From CAYVOV01 sp964453525 (GTDB lineage: Bacteria; Chloroflexota; Dehalococcoidia; Dehalococcoidales; UBA2162), in the NCBI GenBank assembly GCA_964453525.1, contig CAYVOV010000022.1, positions 1 through 64,000 on the forward strand: a stretch of DNA of 64,000 nt. Direction: 5' to 3'. Both the position numbers and the translations under genes were made by a program. Shown piece after piece: positions 16,773 through 25,645 of this stretch. How positions within the stretch are numbered: the first letter of the stretch is position 1; each line of letters begins with the position of its first letter. Below the pieces are notes generated by a model. That model saw only the letters and a program-made list of their open reading frames with translations, made no database searches and was not told the DNA's origin.

Positions 16773-16984
16773 TAAAGACCTCCTGTGCCAGTGGAAGCTA
16801 TTCCGGCAGTTTTTCCGGTGAAGACGTTTATCTATATTACCCTTTTAATCCAGTTTATGTAACCCCACCCCCCTTCTTATATCTATTCCCACCCTGCCGC
16901 CCTTAAGGAAGCCAAGAGGGGGCTTACGCCCCTCTATAACGCACCCACCTTTTTGTAACGCTTTTCAAGCTCCTTTTTTCGCTA

Positions 16985-17100
16985 AAAAGATTGCCGTTAC
17001 AGTTTTACCCTAACCTCTCCCTTTGGTAAAGGGAGAGTGAGAGGGATTTAAAATCAAAATCCCCCTTAATCCCCCTTTACGAAAGGGGGAAATATAATCT
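16985..17100. repeat. Hairpin-rich spacer
   Basis: Within the 394-bp gap between the hydrolase and channel genes lie two palindromes: CTCTCCCTT/AAAGGGAGAG (around 17015-17040) and CCCCCTTT/AAAGGGGG (around 17070-17090). They resemble the outer arms of the repeats at 39244 and 45340. I found no gene in 16773-17166. Confidence 0.5.
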
Positions 17101-17101
17101 A

Positions 17102-17132
17102 AAAGAGGGGCACACTACACAAGCCCCTCTTT
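17102..17132 (-). terminator. Terminator after the ion-channel gene
   Basis: AAAGAGGGGC and GCCCCTCTTT form a perfect 10-bp stem around an 11-nt loop. On the minus strand it continues as CTCTTTTAGATT, 35 nt past the stop codon at 17167. Confidence 0.6.
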
Positions 17133-17166
17133 AGCCTCTCTTTATTAATATACAGATTATATTATT

Positions 17167-17988
17167 CTATCTCGTCATTTTTCTTGTGAATGTAACCAGG
17201 AATAGAGCCATCATAAAGATACCGATAAATGCTTCGAATGCTCCTAAAGCTTTCACCGAGCCTGTTGGTTGTGGCGCCCAGCTTCCATAACCCAGAGCGG
17301 TAAAAGAGACAGCACTATAGTAAAGGCTATTCAGAAAAGTATTGGGAGAAAGTGTACCTATAGCAAGATATATTAGCGCCAGTCCGAATATAACTGCTGC
17401 AGCTGAGATGATTACTCGCTCCCAGTTTTCACCATATCCACATAAAATTCTTAAAATCAAGCTCCAGAGTTTCAGATGCGGTTCTTTTCTCCATTTTCGC
17501 GCTTTCCTCTTTGCCTCCATCTCCCGGTAATAGAATTTACCAGCTACGTCATACATACCAGCATTAGTGTGTAAGTTCTTAAGTCGACGATATGAGATTA
17601 ATGCAGTAGTGTAAGTTTTCGCTATCTCTTCCCACAAAATGTAGTTTCCCCAATCTATATCCTCTAATCTTGTATCAGAAGAAAATTGGGCAGACCAAAG
17701 AAGTGCTCTTTCAAGACGAGCAAAGTGTAATTCAGCATTTTCTAAATGGGCAAATTCTAAGTAGACACCTTCTAGGTGGGAACCAGTTAAAATAGATTCC
17801 TCAAAATGAGCTTTCTTCAAAAAAGATTCCTTAAGAATAATCTTTCTAAGATTCAGTTTGCTCAGGTCAATCCCCTCCTCGAAAAATTTCCGAGAAAGGT
17901 CAAGCCCCTCGGCTGTCCCCCCATTTTCTTCTATCAGTCTGAGAACATCTTCTCGGGTATAGGGATGTTCCTTAGTACCATCTCCCAT
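17167..17988 (-). CDS. Pentapeptide-repeat protein fused to a two-helix ion channel
   Basis: A 273-residue fusion. Residues about 30-105 are pentapeptide-like repeats (A/S-x-L/F steps such as LTGSHLEGVYLEFAHLENAELHFARL), expected to form a right-handed beta helix in the cytoplasm. A basic linker follows. The C-terminus is a channel pore: helix 1 (VIISAAAVIFGLALIYLAIG), a pore loop with a potassium-type filter TALGYGSW, and helix 2 (FIGIFMMALFLVTF). It starts 2 nt after the ispG stop, with the RBS inside ispG. The repeats may act as a tetramerisation or gating module, which is inferred. Confidence 0.85.
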   Translation of the reverse strand: MGDGTKEHPYTREDVLRLIEENGGTAEGLDLSRKFFEEGIDLSKLNLRKIILKESFLKKAHFEESILTGSHLEGVYLEFAHLENAELHFARLERALLWSAQFSSDTRLEDIDWGNYILWEEIAKTYTTALISYRRLKNLHTNAGMYDVAGKFYYREMEAKRKARKWRKEPHLKLWSLILRILCGYGENWERVIISAAAVIFGLALIYLAIGTLSPNTFLNSLYYSAVSFTALGYGSWAPQPTGSVKALGAFEAFIGIFMMALFLVTFTRKMTR

Positions 17989-17990
17989 CT

Positions 17991-19037
17991 TTATAACCTC
18001 TCCACTTCCTCCATGAGGACGCGGACGAAGTCTTTTTCTTGGATGGTAGCGATTTGTTCGCCTTTTTTGAAGAGGACGGCTCTGCCTTTGCCGCAGGCGA
18101 TTCCCACATCGGCATCCTTCGCCTCGCCGGGACCGTTCACCACGCAGCCCATCACCGCCACCTTAACCGGCTTCTTAATCTTGAGCAGTTCCTGCTCCAC
18201 CGCTTCGGCTATTTTTATAATATCCACCTCGGTACGCCCGCAGGAGGGGCAGCTTACCAGCACCGGTCCGTGCTGGCGGAGGTCGAGGCTTTTCAGAATC
18301 TCATATCCGGCGATTACCTCTTCCCGGGGGTGAGTGGTCAGGGAAACGCGGATGGTATCGCCGATTCCCATGTAAAGCAGGGTGCCGATGCCGACACTGC
18401 TTCGGATAACACCGGTGCGGGGAGTCCCCGCCTCGGTGATGCCGACGTGGAGCGGGTAGGGGACTTTATCCGCTATGTCCTGATAAGCTTCGATTGTAGT
18501 CGGTACATCAAAGGCTTTCAGGGAGATTTTTATAAGGTCGAAGTCGAGGCTTTCCAGCAGTTCAATCTGCTCCATCGCCGCGGCAACCATTTTCTGGGCG
18601 GTGGTATGTTCCGGGTTCACCTTTTTCGGCAAACTACCGGCATTCAGTCCGATGCGGATAGGGACATCCCTTTCTTTGGCCACTGTGACCACAGCTTTCA
18701 CCTTTTCCGGCTCGCTGATGTTGCCCGGATTAAGCCGCAGACCATCAACGCCCGACTTCAGCGACTGCAAAGCCAGACGGTAATCGAAATGGATATCGGC
18801 AATCAGGGGGATAGAGATAGCCTTCTTAATCGGTTCCAAGGCTTCCGCTGCCTGCATATCCGGCACGGCGACGCGGATAATCTCGCAGTCGAGTTCCTCA
18901 AGTTCTTTAATCTGGTTAACAGTAGACATAACATCACGTGTATCGGTGTTTGTCATCGACTGCACCACTATTGGAGCATTACCGCCAACAGTCACGTCAC
19001 CAATCAGGATGGGTTTTGATTTTCGCCTGTTAATCAT
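17991..19037 (-). CDS. ispG: 4-hydroxy-3-methylbut-2-enyl diphosphate synthase
   Basis: A 348-residue GcpE/IspG, the penultimate enzyme of the MEP isoprenoid pathway, with a [4Fe-4S] cluster. The TIM-barrel N-terminus is clear (VGGNAPIVVQSMTNTDTRD; ADIHFDYRLA; RLNPGNI). The cluster cysteines lie in CPSCGR and GCVVNGPGEA. The short bacterial form without the plant-type insert. It is encoded in the same strand and cluster as dxr and uppS, so three MEP/isoprenoid genes are close together. Confidence 0.97.
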   Translation of the reverse strand: MINRRKSKPILIGDVTVGGNAPIVVQSMTNTDTRDVMSTVNQIKELEELDCEIIRVAVPDMQAAEALEPIKKAISIPLIADIHFDYRLALQSLKSGVDGLRLNPGNISEPEKVKAVVTVAKERDVPIRIGLNAGSLPKKVNPEHTTAQKMVAAAMEQIELLESLDFDLIKISLKAFDVPTTIEAYQDIADKVPYPLHVGITEAGTPRTGVIRSSVGIGTLLYMGIGDTIRVSLTTHPREEVIAGYEILKSLDLRQHGPVLVSCPSCGRTEVDIIKIAEAVEQELLKIKKPVKVAVMGCVVNGPGEAKDADVGIACGKGRAVLFKKGEQIATIQEKDFVRVLMEEVERL

Positions 19038-19079
19038 TTTATTTCCCCGGTTAAGTTATCCCTATAGGCTTTTACTTAA

Positions 19080-19303
19080 TCATGGTTGCCTGTGCAACCA
19101 TGATTATCTATATTTCTTTCGCCGCTATGGTTCCCTTCGGCTTCGCTCAGGACAGGCTAGCTACTCACCCTGAGCGGCATTCATTCCCACTCACCCTGAG
19201 CGGCATTCATTCCCGCTCACCCTGAGCTTGTCGAAGGGTCTCCAACCAAGATTGAGAAGAATCCCCCATAGATTACCACGTCGCTACGCTCCTCGCAATG
19301 ACA
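19080..19303. repeat. Mixed intergenic repeats
   Basis: The 294-bp gap between ispG and the flavoprotein gene contains a CATGGTTGC/GCAACCATG palindrome, a 27-bp tandem duplication (ACTCACCCTGAGCGGCATTC-type unit, around 19165-19220), a CACCCTGAGCTTGTCGAAGGG motif, and at 19271-19302 a fragment of the CATTGCGAGGAGCG family (reverse orientation). No gene seen. Confidence 0.55.
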
Positions 19304-19331
19304 GCGAATTCAGCCAATTGCAGACAGAACT

Positions 19332-21236
19332 TCATTTACCTTCGTAAACACCGGTGTAGTCTTTGTTGTGAGCCGCGTAGCTTTCCTTCAGGTTGCCCCA
19401 GTATCCCAGCGGCAGTTCGCCGGTTTTTACCCTGCCGTTTTCAAGTTTGAGGGTAATGAACTTGTTCCATTCCGGCGGGTCGACTTCCGGATAATCTATA
19501 CGGTGAAAGTCAAGGTAATTGCTGCTTGCCTTACGTGCCAGGGAAGCATTTAGAGCAATCTGGCCATAGGTAAGGATGCTGATATCCTCGAGGCTGCGCA
19601 TCAGCTTGTGGGGGTCAAGGGCGTACAGCTTCGGCACCCAGTTCTGCTCGATGTCATTCAGGGCATCCAGCCCCATATTGAAAAGCGCTTCGGTCTTGAA
19701 TTCGCTGCAGAAGTACTGCATCGTTCTGCTGATTCCGGCGTGCAGCTCCTTCCATTCGATGCTCTCCGTTCTCTTAACCGGAGCAAAGACCCTTGACTTC
19801 TCTGCCGCCACCTGGTCTTTTGAAACCACCGGCTCTCCAGCCTGCGCTGCATAATCGGCAGCTTTTCTGCCGGCATACCGTCCTGTGGCTGCCGCGTAAC
19901 TGTGGTCACCGGGAGAAAATATCTGCTCTCCGGCGGCGTAAAGCCCGTCAAGGGTTGTTTTCAAATCCCAGTCGACAAGGACACCGCCCCGGTCGCGTCC
20001 GCTATCAACCGAGCGCCACTGCGGCGGGCTGGTTCCCTCGATAAGCTGGTAGTTCTGAAGCTGGTCCTTGCTGATATCGAAACCCGCCCTGGTATAGGTA
20101 TCAACGATTATTTTTGTTGTCGCTTCTTCCTGAAGCATCATGTTCCAGGTGATTTCCCGCTCATCTTCCGGCATAGCCGGGAAATCACCGTAGAAGGGCA
20201 GGGCATACTCGCCCTTCATGACACTCTCGCGGATGCTGTCCCACCGTGGCATCCGGGGACCCGGCGAGCCTGCATCAGCCCATCCCTGAGTCGGAACCGG
20301 CAGTTTCTTGCCGTTAGCATCGACAAGGGGAACATTCTCATAGCTGGCATCACCGGCGCCACTGTACCAGGTGTGTTTGTAGCCGGTCCCGAGTCTAAGC
20401 ATACCGGATTTCTCCATCATGGTAAGCCCGGCACCGGCTTTCCAGGCCATGGCAATTCCGTCGCCGGAATTAGCCCGCGACCTGAAGGTGGTAATACCGG
20501 ACAGTTCGGTGTTAAAAACCCAGACTGAACCGATTCCCGCCGTGGCAAGAACGGTAGCCCTGGCTTTAAAAACCATAAACTCGCCGGTCCTATTATTGAC
20601 TCCCGTAGCGCCGATTACCCTGGCACCCTGAACGCCGCCTTCGGTCAAGAGGCTGGTCACCATGACTCTATCATAGATTTTGACTCCCAGGCGCTCGCAT
20701 TCCTTTTTCAGCGCCGGCTTAAATGTCGTCCCCCAGACACGAAAACAGGCATTAATCGGCTGATATCTTGGTGAAAGCATGAATTTTGTCTTTTCATCCC
20801 TGCCCCTGGCACCAACATATTTATCCTCAGAATCCCTTATTTTACCGCCCATTTTTTCCAGTTCCAGAAGGGCGTCGTACCCTTCCAGGCACTGTATCAA
20901 ACGGCCGATACCGCAGGTATATCCGCCACTGGCGTCAATAAGGTCCTGCGTCCGCATTACCGGGTCCATGTTGGACAGAGGACTTGTCATCGGCATTTCC
21001 CAGTGGTCGCACCCCGGTCCGCCGGCACCGCTCCTGATTGTTGCCGCCTTTTCGACAATAACAACCTTTACGCCCTTCCTGGCAGCACTTATTGCCGCCC
21101 AGCACCCGGCGATGCCGCCGCCAAGAACCAGGACACCAGCCTCTATTTCCTGCTCCTTTTCCTGGTCATAACGTATCGGGTATGGCCATTCAGGGGCTGT
21201 TTTATTCGTTCTCAGATAATTATGCCAGTCAGTCAT
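19332..21236 (-). CDS. FAD-dependent oxidoreductase of the fumarate reductase/SdhA-AprA type
   Basis: A 634-residue flavoprotein. The N-terminal dinucleotide-binding site is AGVLVLGGGIAGCWAAISAA, then a substrate-capping domain, and a second FAD motif GLYAAGEQIFSPGDHSY. The C-terminal helical domain has the succinate dehydrogenase/fumarate reductase flavoprotein form (LEDISILTYGQIALNASLARKAS). No iron-sulfur or membrane partner is adjacent, and no signal peptide is visible, so electron donor and substrate are unknown. GGAGGT precedes the ATG. It interrupts the rseP-ispG neighbourhood. Confidence 0.85.
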   Translation of the reverse strand: MTDWHNYLRTNKTAPEWPYPIRYDQEKEQEIEAGVLVLGGGIAGCWAAISAARKGVKVVIVEKAATIRSGAGGPGCDHWEMPMTSPLSNMDPVMRTQDLIDASGGYTCGIGRLIQCLEGYDALLELEKMGGKIRDSEDKYVGARGRDEKTKFMLSPRYQPINACFRVWGTTFKPALKKECERLGVKIYDRVMVTSLLTEGGVQGARVIGATGVNNRTGEFMVFKARATVLATAGIGSVWVFNTELSGITTFRSRANSGDGIAMAWKAGAGLTMMEKSGMLRLGTGYKHTWYSGAGDASYENVPLVDANGKKLPVPTQGWADAGSPGPRMPRWDSIRESVMKGEYALPFYGDFPAMPEDEREITWNMMLQEEATTKIIVDTYTRAGFDISKDQLQNYQLIEGTSPPQWRSVDSGRDRGGVLVDWDLKTTLDGLYAAGEQIFSPGDHSYAAATGRYAGRKAADYAAQAGEPVVSKDQVAAEKSRVFAPVKRTESIEWKELHAGISRTMQYFCSEFKTEALFNMGLDALNDIEQNWVPKLYALDPHKLMRSLEDISILTYGQIALNASLARKASSNYLDFHRIDYPEVDPPEWNKFITLKLENGRVKTGELPLGYWGNLKESYAAHNKDYTGVYEGK

Positions 21237-21297
21237 CTATCCTACCTCCGCAATAGATTTGCCCTCCGGCATTCAACTGGCGGTGAACCGGTAATTT

Positions 21298-22362
21298 TTA
21301 TGAAATCAGGCTTTCTCCGCTTATGATGCGCATAATGTCCTGGTAAGTGATAGCCAGGAAAAACACCATAATCAGGGCAAAGCCGACGAGGTGTATCAGC
21401 CCTTCAGCCTTCGGCGGAATACGCTTGCCGCGGCGTACCCACTCGACGAGAACGAATATTATCCTGCCGCCATCAAGAGCAGGAAGGGGGAATAAATTAA
21501 CTATTGCCAGGTTCATACTGAGAAAGGCGGCAAATTCGAGAAGAGGGCTGAGCCCGGATCGGGCTATCTCTCCTGTTACCTGGGCAATTCCCACCGGTCC
21601 GGCAATCTCAGCCGGTATAGCTCCGATAATCATGCTGATGATGCCATTTTTAAACAGAATGAACGTCTCTATACAGGCAGTTACTCCCATAGGTATCGCT
21701 CTCCAGAACGGTAAACTCTCCCTTTCCAGAACCGCTTCCGTGGTAAACAGCCGCATTCCGGAGGCAGTCTCTCCTTCTGGCGGCTTCCAACGCGGAATAA
21801 AACTGACCTCCTCTTCCGTTCCACTATCATGCCGAACCAGAAGGGTGACTTCCTTCCCCAGGTTCAAATCAATATTACGGTAAACATCCACATTATTGTT
21901 GACTGTTTTACCGTTTATACTTAGAATAGTATCTCCGGTCACCATGCCGGCATTGCTGGCCGGGGAGTCCGGAGCTACCTCTCTCACCATTGTCTGCCCG
22001 ATTACCAGGCTATGAGGCACCATAAAAGCAATGGCGAAAAGGAGGAGGGGCAATAAGAAATTCATAATAGAACCGGAACTGAGGACAAGCAGCCTTGCCC
22101 AGACACTTTTACCTGCCAGGCTGCCCGGCACCTCCGGGTCTTCTTCGCCGGCCATCTTCACAAAACCGCCTAGCGGTATTGCATTCAAAGAGTATGTTGT
22201 ATCGCCCCGCTTTATGGATATTAACCGCGGAGGATAAAAGAGTCCGAACTCTTCAACCTTCACTCCCGTAGCCTTGGCAGTAACAAAATGCCCGATTTCA
22301 TGAGCAAGAATAAGCACTATAATTACCGCCAGGAAGGATACAATTGTAATTACTACTGTCAC
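21298..22362 (-). CDS. rseP: RIP metalloprotease RseP (site-2 protease)
   Basis: A 354-residue intramembrane M50 protease. Helix 1 carries the zinc motif HEIGH (residues 21-25) and the third ligand region is NLFPLPALDGGRII near residue 300. A single PDZ domain lies between (GDTILSINGKTVNNNVD). The family cleaves membrane-bound anti-sigma factors and signal-peptide remnants. Its start overlaps the dxr stop by four bases, indicating translational coupling. Confidence 0.95.
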   Translation of the reverse strand: MTVVITIVSFLAVIIVLILAHEIGHFVTAKATGVKVEEFGLFYPPRLISIKRGDTTYSLNAIPLGGFVKMAGEEDPEVPGSLAGKSVWARLLVLSSGSIMNFLLPLLLFAIAFMVPHSLVIGQTMVREVAPDSPASNAGMVTGDTILSINGKTVNNNVDVYRNIDLNLGKEVTLLVRHDSGTEEEVSFIPRWKPPEGETASGMRLFTTEAVLERESLPFWRAIPMGVTACIETFILFKNGIISMIIGAIPAEIAGPVGIAQVTGEIARSGLSPLLEFAAFLSMNLAIVNLFPLPALDGGRIIFVLVEWVRRGKRIPPKAEGLIHLVGFALIMVFFLAITYQDIMRIISGESLIS

Positions 22363-23507
22363 TTATTATCTCCGCCTGCAAACTGCTTTACTTTCTCCCT
22401 CGCCCAGGCATCCGCCTTCAGGAGTTCCTCAATACTGGGGGAAGCTACGGGCTGATGCTCGGCCAGCGTTTGCTGAATAAGACCGGCGATATCGGTGAAC
22501 CCTATACGTTTGGAAAGGAAAAGCTCAACGGCAACCTCATCGGCGGCACTGAGTACCGCCGGGCAGGTCCCTCCCCTGATTCCTGCGTCCACGGCCAGCT
22601 TCAGGCAGGGAAAAACCTCGAAGTCGGGCTGTTCGAAGGTCAGGCTGCTGATACCGCTCCAGTCCAGCTTTTTCAACTGCGGATTGGGGAGCCGCTCGGG
22701 ATAAGACAGAGCGTATTGAATAGGAAGACGCATATCCGGATTACTCAACTGGGCTTTAACCGAGCCGTCCACAAACTCCACCATTGAATGTATTATACTC
22801 TGGGGATGAATGACCACGCTAATGTTTTCATAGGGTATACCGAATAGCCAGTGGGCTTCGATTACCTCAAGCCCCTTGTTCATCAGCGTAGCCGAATCTA
22901 TTGTCACCTTCTTTCCCATCTGCCAGGAAGGATGTTTCAGAGCCTGTTCCGGGGTAATTCCCTTCATATCATCCGGAGAATAACTGCGGAAAGGTCCTCC
23001 TGAAGCGGTCAGGATAATTCGTGCCGCCGGCTGTGTTTCCCCGGTCAGGCACTGCCAGATGGCACTGTGCTCACTGTCAACGGGTAGAATCCGGGCATTA
23101 TTAGCTCTGGCCTCACGGGTAATAATATCACCGGCAATAACAAGTGACTCCTTGTTAGCCAGGGCGATTGTCTTACCGGCTTTCACTGCCGCCAGTACTG
23201 CCTTCAATCCTGCTTTCCCCGAAGTAGCGACAACGACGGTATCAATAAGAGGGTGGCAGGCGATATCCTCAAGGGACATCAGTTGATAGCCGGTACCGGG
23301 CAACTCCGGCAGTGCCACGTTTTCCTGATAATAGACAAACCGGGGTCTAAACTCGCTGATTTGTCTGGAGAGTAAATCAGTGTTATTACCAGCGGCAAGT
23401 CCGAGAATCTCGAAGTGTTCAGGCAGGGCGCGGACAACTTCGAGCGTCTGCTGTCCTATCGAGCCTGTTGAGCCGAGGACAGCCAGTCTTTTTACTGTAC
23501 TACCCAT
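22359..23507 (-). CDS. dxr: 1-deoxy-D-xylulose 5-phosphate reductoisomerase
   Basis: A 382-residue DXR/IspC, the NADPH-dependent second enzyme of the MEP pathway and the fosmidomycin target. The NADPH site is AVLGSTGSIGQQTLEV; the catalytic part has NKESLV, PVDSEHSAIWQCL and SGGPFR. The C-terminal four-helix domain is intact. Its start lies within the 3' end of cdsA (16-nt overlap). Confidence 0.97.
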   Translation of the reverse strand: MGSTVKRLAVLGSTGSIGQQTLEVVRALPEHFEILGLAAGNNTDLLSRQISEFRPRFVYYQENVALPELPGTGYQLMSLEDIACHPLIDTVVVATSGKAGLKAVLAAVKAGKTIALANKESLVIAGDIITREARANNARILPVDSEHSAIWQCLTGETQPAARIILTASGGPFRSYSPDDMKGITPEQALKHPSWQMGKKVTIDSATLMNKGLEVIEAHWLFGIPYENISVVIHPQSIIHSMVEFVDGSVKAQLSNPDMRLPIQYALSYPERLPNPQLKKLDWSGISSLTFEQPDFEVFPCLKLAVDAGIRGGTCPAVLSAADEVAVELFLSKRIGFTDIAGLIQQTLAEHQPVASPSIEELLKADAWAREKVKQFAGGDNK

Positions 23508-24328
23508 ACAACATAATAGTATACCACCACGCCGGCAAAGACAACGCTGTCTATCCGGTCAAGGAACCCGCCGTGCCCCGGGATAAACCTGCCTGAGTCT
23601 TTTACACCGGCATTCCGTTTGAGAAGAGACTCGGCAAGGTCTCCTGCCTGGCCAAAAACACTGACAACAATACCCAGAATTACTGCCCGCCACCAGTTCA
23701 AGGGGAGAATGAGAGGCGTCGGCAGTATAAAAAACAGACTGATAATTACCGCGCCGAAAATTCCGCCGATAGCTCCTTCCCGGGTCTTTCCCGGGCTGAT
23801 TTGCGGAGCGAGCTTACGCCTGCCGAATCTCCTTCCTACAAAAAAAGCGGCGGTGTCAAAAGCGAAGGTAACAAACAGCGTATAGAATACCCAGTTCCTG
23901 CCATCCTCGACACCTCGCATTGCTACCAGATAACCAAGTAGCCATCCTACATATAGAATCCCTGCCACCGTCCATGCCCAGCTTACGAACGTTTTTTCTT
24001 TCTCCGTCCGTAAAAGCAGCCAGATTAGAGGTAGAACCACTGCCGAGGTCAGCAAGAACGGTGTAAGCAGAGCAGGGTTAAACTGAGACTCAAGTATGGA
24101 TAACAAATTCGAATCACGGCTGATGATGAAGAGCAGCGTCCAGAGTATGCCGAAGATAGTCAGTGACCTTACCTTATAGACATCAACCAGCCGGTAGAAT
24201 TCGGACACTGCCAGTATCCCCCAGACAGCTACAAGTATGGAAAACCAGGGTAAGGGCGAGTCGAACCATACGGCAGCAATCAGGAGAGGGATTCCCCACA
24301 GCGCAGTAATGACTCTTTTCTTGAGCAT
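23492..24328 (-). CDS. cdsA: Phosphatidate cytidylyltransferase (CDP-diglyceride synthase)
   Basis: A 278-residue polytopic membrane protein of the CdsA family, making CDP-diacylglycerol for phospholipid synthesis. Around eight membrane segments are visible. The C-terminal signature is present as LLKRNAGVKDSGRFIPGHGG followed by FLDRIDS. It lies between uppS and dxr as in many bacteria. Confidence 0.95.
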   Translation of the reverse strand: MLKKRVITALWGIPLLIAAVWFDSPLPWFSILVAVWGILAVSEFYRLVDVYKVRSLTIFGILWTLLFIISRDSNLLSILESQFNPALLTPFLLTSAVVLPLIWLLLRTEKEKTFVSWAWTVAGILYVGWLLGYLVAMRGVEDGRNWVFYTLFVTFAFDTAAFFVGRRFGRRKLAPQISPGKTREGAIGGIFGAVIISLFFILPTPLILPLNWWRAVILGIVVSVFGQAGDLAESLLKRNAGVKDSGRFIPGHGGFLDRIDSVVFAGVVVYYYVVWVVQ

Positions 24329-24343
24329 GACTATTAACTGGGG

Positions 24344-25057
24344 TTATAATCCGCCGAAGCGCCTCTGCCTCCGGCTATAGGACAGCAGTGCTTTATCTAT
24401 ATCTTTCTTACTGAAGTCAGGCCACAGGACTTTGGTAAAGTGATATTCGCTGTACGTGGTCTGCCAGATAAGGAAATTACTCAGGCGGAGTTCATCGCCG
24501 GTGCGGACTAGAAGGTCGACATCAGGTAAACCGTCAGTATATAGATGGCGGGCAAATAGCTCCTCATTTATTTCCTGAGGAGTAATGCCGTCAGTTACAA
24601 TCTTCCGCACCGCATCAAGTATCTCAGCGCGCGAACCGTAATTAAAGGCGACGCTGAGAGTCATTCGTGTATTGTTTTTCGTCAGCTCCACAGCTTCGTT
24701 TATTGATTTCTGCAGGCCAGACGGCAACTCCTGAAGACGCCCGATATGACGGAGCTTCACGCCTTTACTATGGATATCGTTTACGGTATCCCTGATGAAA
24801 TTTGCCAGAATTTCAAACAGGCCGTTTACCTCTTCCTCAGGGCGTGACCAGTTTTCCGTAGAGAAACCATAAAGTGTTACGTACTTTATAGGATACTCAT
24901 TGAGGTACTCAACCATGCGGTGCATGTTTTCCGCTCCCACCTGGTGCCCGTGAAGCCTGGGCAGACCCCGCTTTTCAGCCCATCTGCCATTACCATCCGG
25001 GACAATGGCTATATGGTTGGGGAGCAGGGGAAACTTATTTGTTTTTGAAGAAGCCAT
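24344..25057 (-). CDS. uppS: Isoprenyl transferase (undecaprenyl diphosphate synthase type)
   Basis: A 237-residue cis-prenyltransferase making the lipid carrier for cell-envelope polymers. The motif is HIAIVPDGNGRWAEKRGL, with the catalytic Asp in PDGNGRWA; the usual MDGNGRW Met is Pro here. Further motifs are YGFSTENWSRP and, near the end, DLLVRTGDELRLSNFLIWQ. It heads the lipid/isoprenoid part of the minus-strand operon. Confidence 0.95.
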   Translation of the reverse strand: MASSKTNKFPLLPNHIAIVPDGNGRWAEKRGLPRLHGHQVGAENMHRMVEYLNEYPIKYVTLYGFSTENWSRPEEEVNGLFEILANFIRDTVNDIHSKGVKLRHIGRLQELPSGLQKSINEAVELTKNNTRMTLSVAFNYGSRAEILDAVRKIVTDGITPQEINEELFARHLYTDGLPDVDLLVRTGDELRLSNFLIWQTTYSEYHFTKVLWPDFSKKDIDKALLSYSRRQRRFGGL

Positions 25058-25081
25058 TTCCTTATCTATTTCAACCCCAGC

Positions 25082-25645
25082 TTAGACCTGCATAAGCTCT
25101 GCTTCTTTATTTTGTCCGGCTAGCTCAACATCCGATATAAAGCTATCGGTTATTTTCTGGAGCTGATTCAAGGCACGCTTCTGCTCATCCTGTGATATAT
25201 CCTTGCTTTTCTCCTGTTCTCTCAGCCCATCTACAGCTTCACGTCTCAGATTACGTATCATTACCCTTCTTTCCTCAACCCTCTTCCTTACCACCTTAAT
25301 CAGTTCCTGGCGCCGCTCTTCGGAGAGCGGTGGAATATTTATCCTGATTATTTGCCCGTCACTCATCGGATTGAGTCCGAGGTCAGATGTCTGAATAGCC
25401 TTCTCAATGTTACGGATACTGTTTTTATCCCATGGTTGTATAACAAGAAGATTCGCATCAGGTACGGAAATACCAGCTATCTGATTTAGAGGCAGATAAG
25501 CGCCAGCATACTCCACCTTTATATGCTCTATCAAGCTGGGAGTGGCACGACCGGTTCGGATTGTCGCCAGATCCTGATTCAAACCATCAGCAACCTTTTT
25601 CATCTTTTCTTCAATACCAAGCAAAGTCTCTTCAGACATTTTCAT
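25082..25645 (-). CDS. frr: Ribosome recycling factor
   Basis: A 187-residue RRF (usual about 185), which with EF-G splits post-termination ribosomes. Signatures are LATIRTGRATPSLIEHIKV, INIPPLSEERRQEL and RNLRREAVDGL. The first ATG (25645) overlaps pyrH by 14 nt; the second Met (25639) is better spaced from GAGG and may be the real start. Confidence 0.96.
   Translation of the reverse strand: MKMSEETLLGIEEKMKKVADGLNQDLATIRTGRATPSLIEHIKVEYAGAYLPLNQIAGISVPDANLLVIQPWDKNSIRNIEKAIQTSDLGLNPMSDGQIIRINIPPLSEERRQELIKVVRKRVEERRVMIRNLRREAVDGLREQEKSKDISQDEQKRALNQLQKITDSFISDVELAGQNKEAELMQV

Noticed and set aside
18039..19019. 326-codon open frame opposite ispG, and a 332-codon frame opposite mutS (47142-48140)
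   Set aside because: Both are mirror frames of highly conserved genes with no RBS, promoter or recognisable domain.
19140..19250. CRISPR-like tandem units
   Set aside because: Only two adjacent copies of a 27-bp unit without unique spacers; it belongs to a dispersed repeat type.
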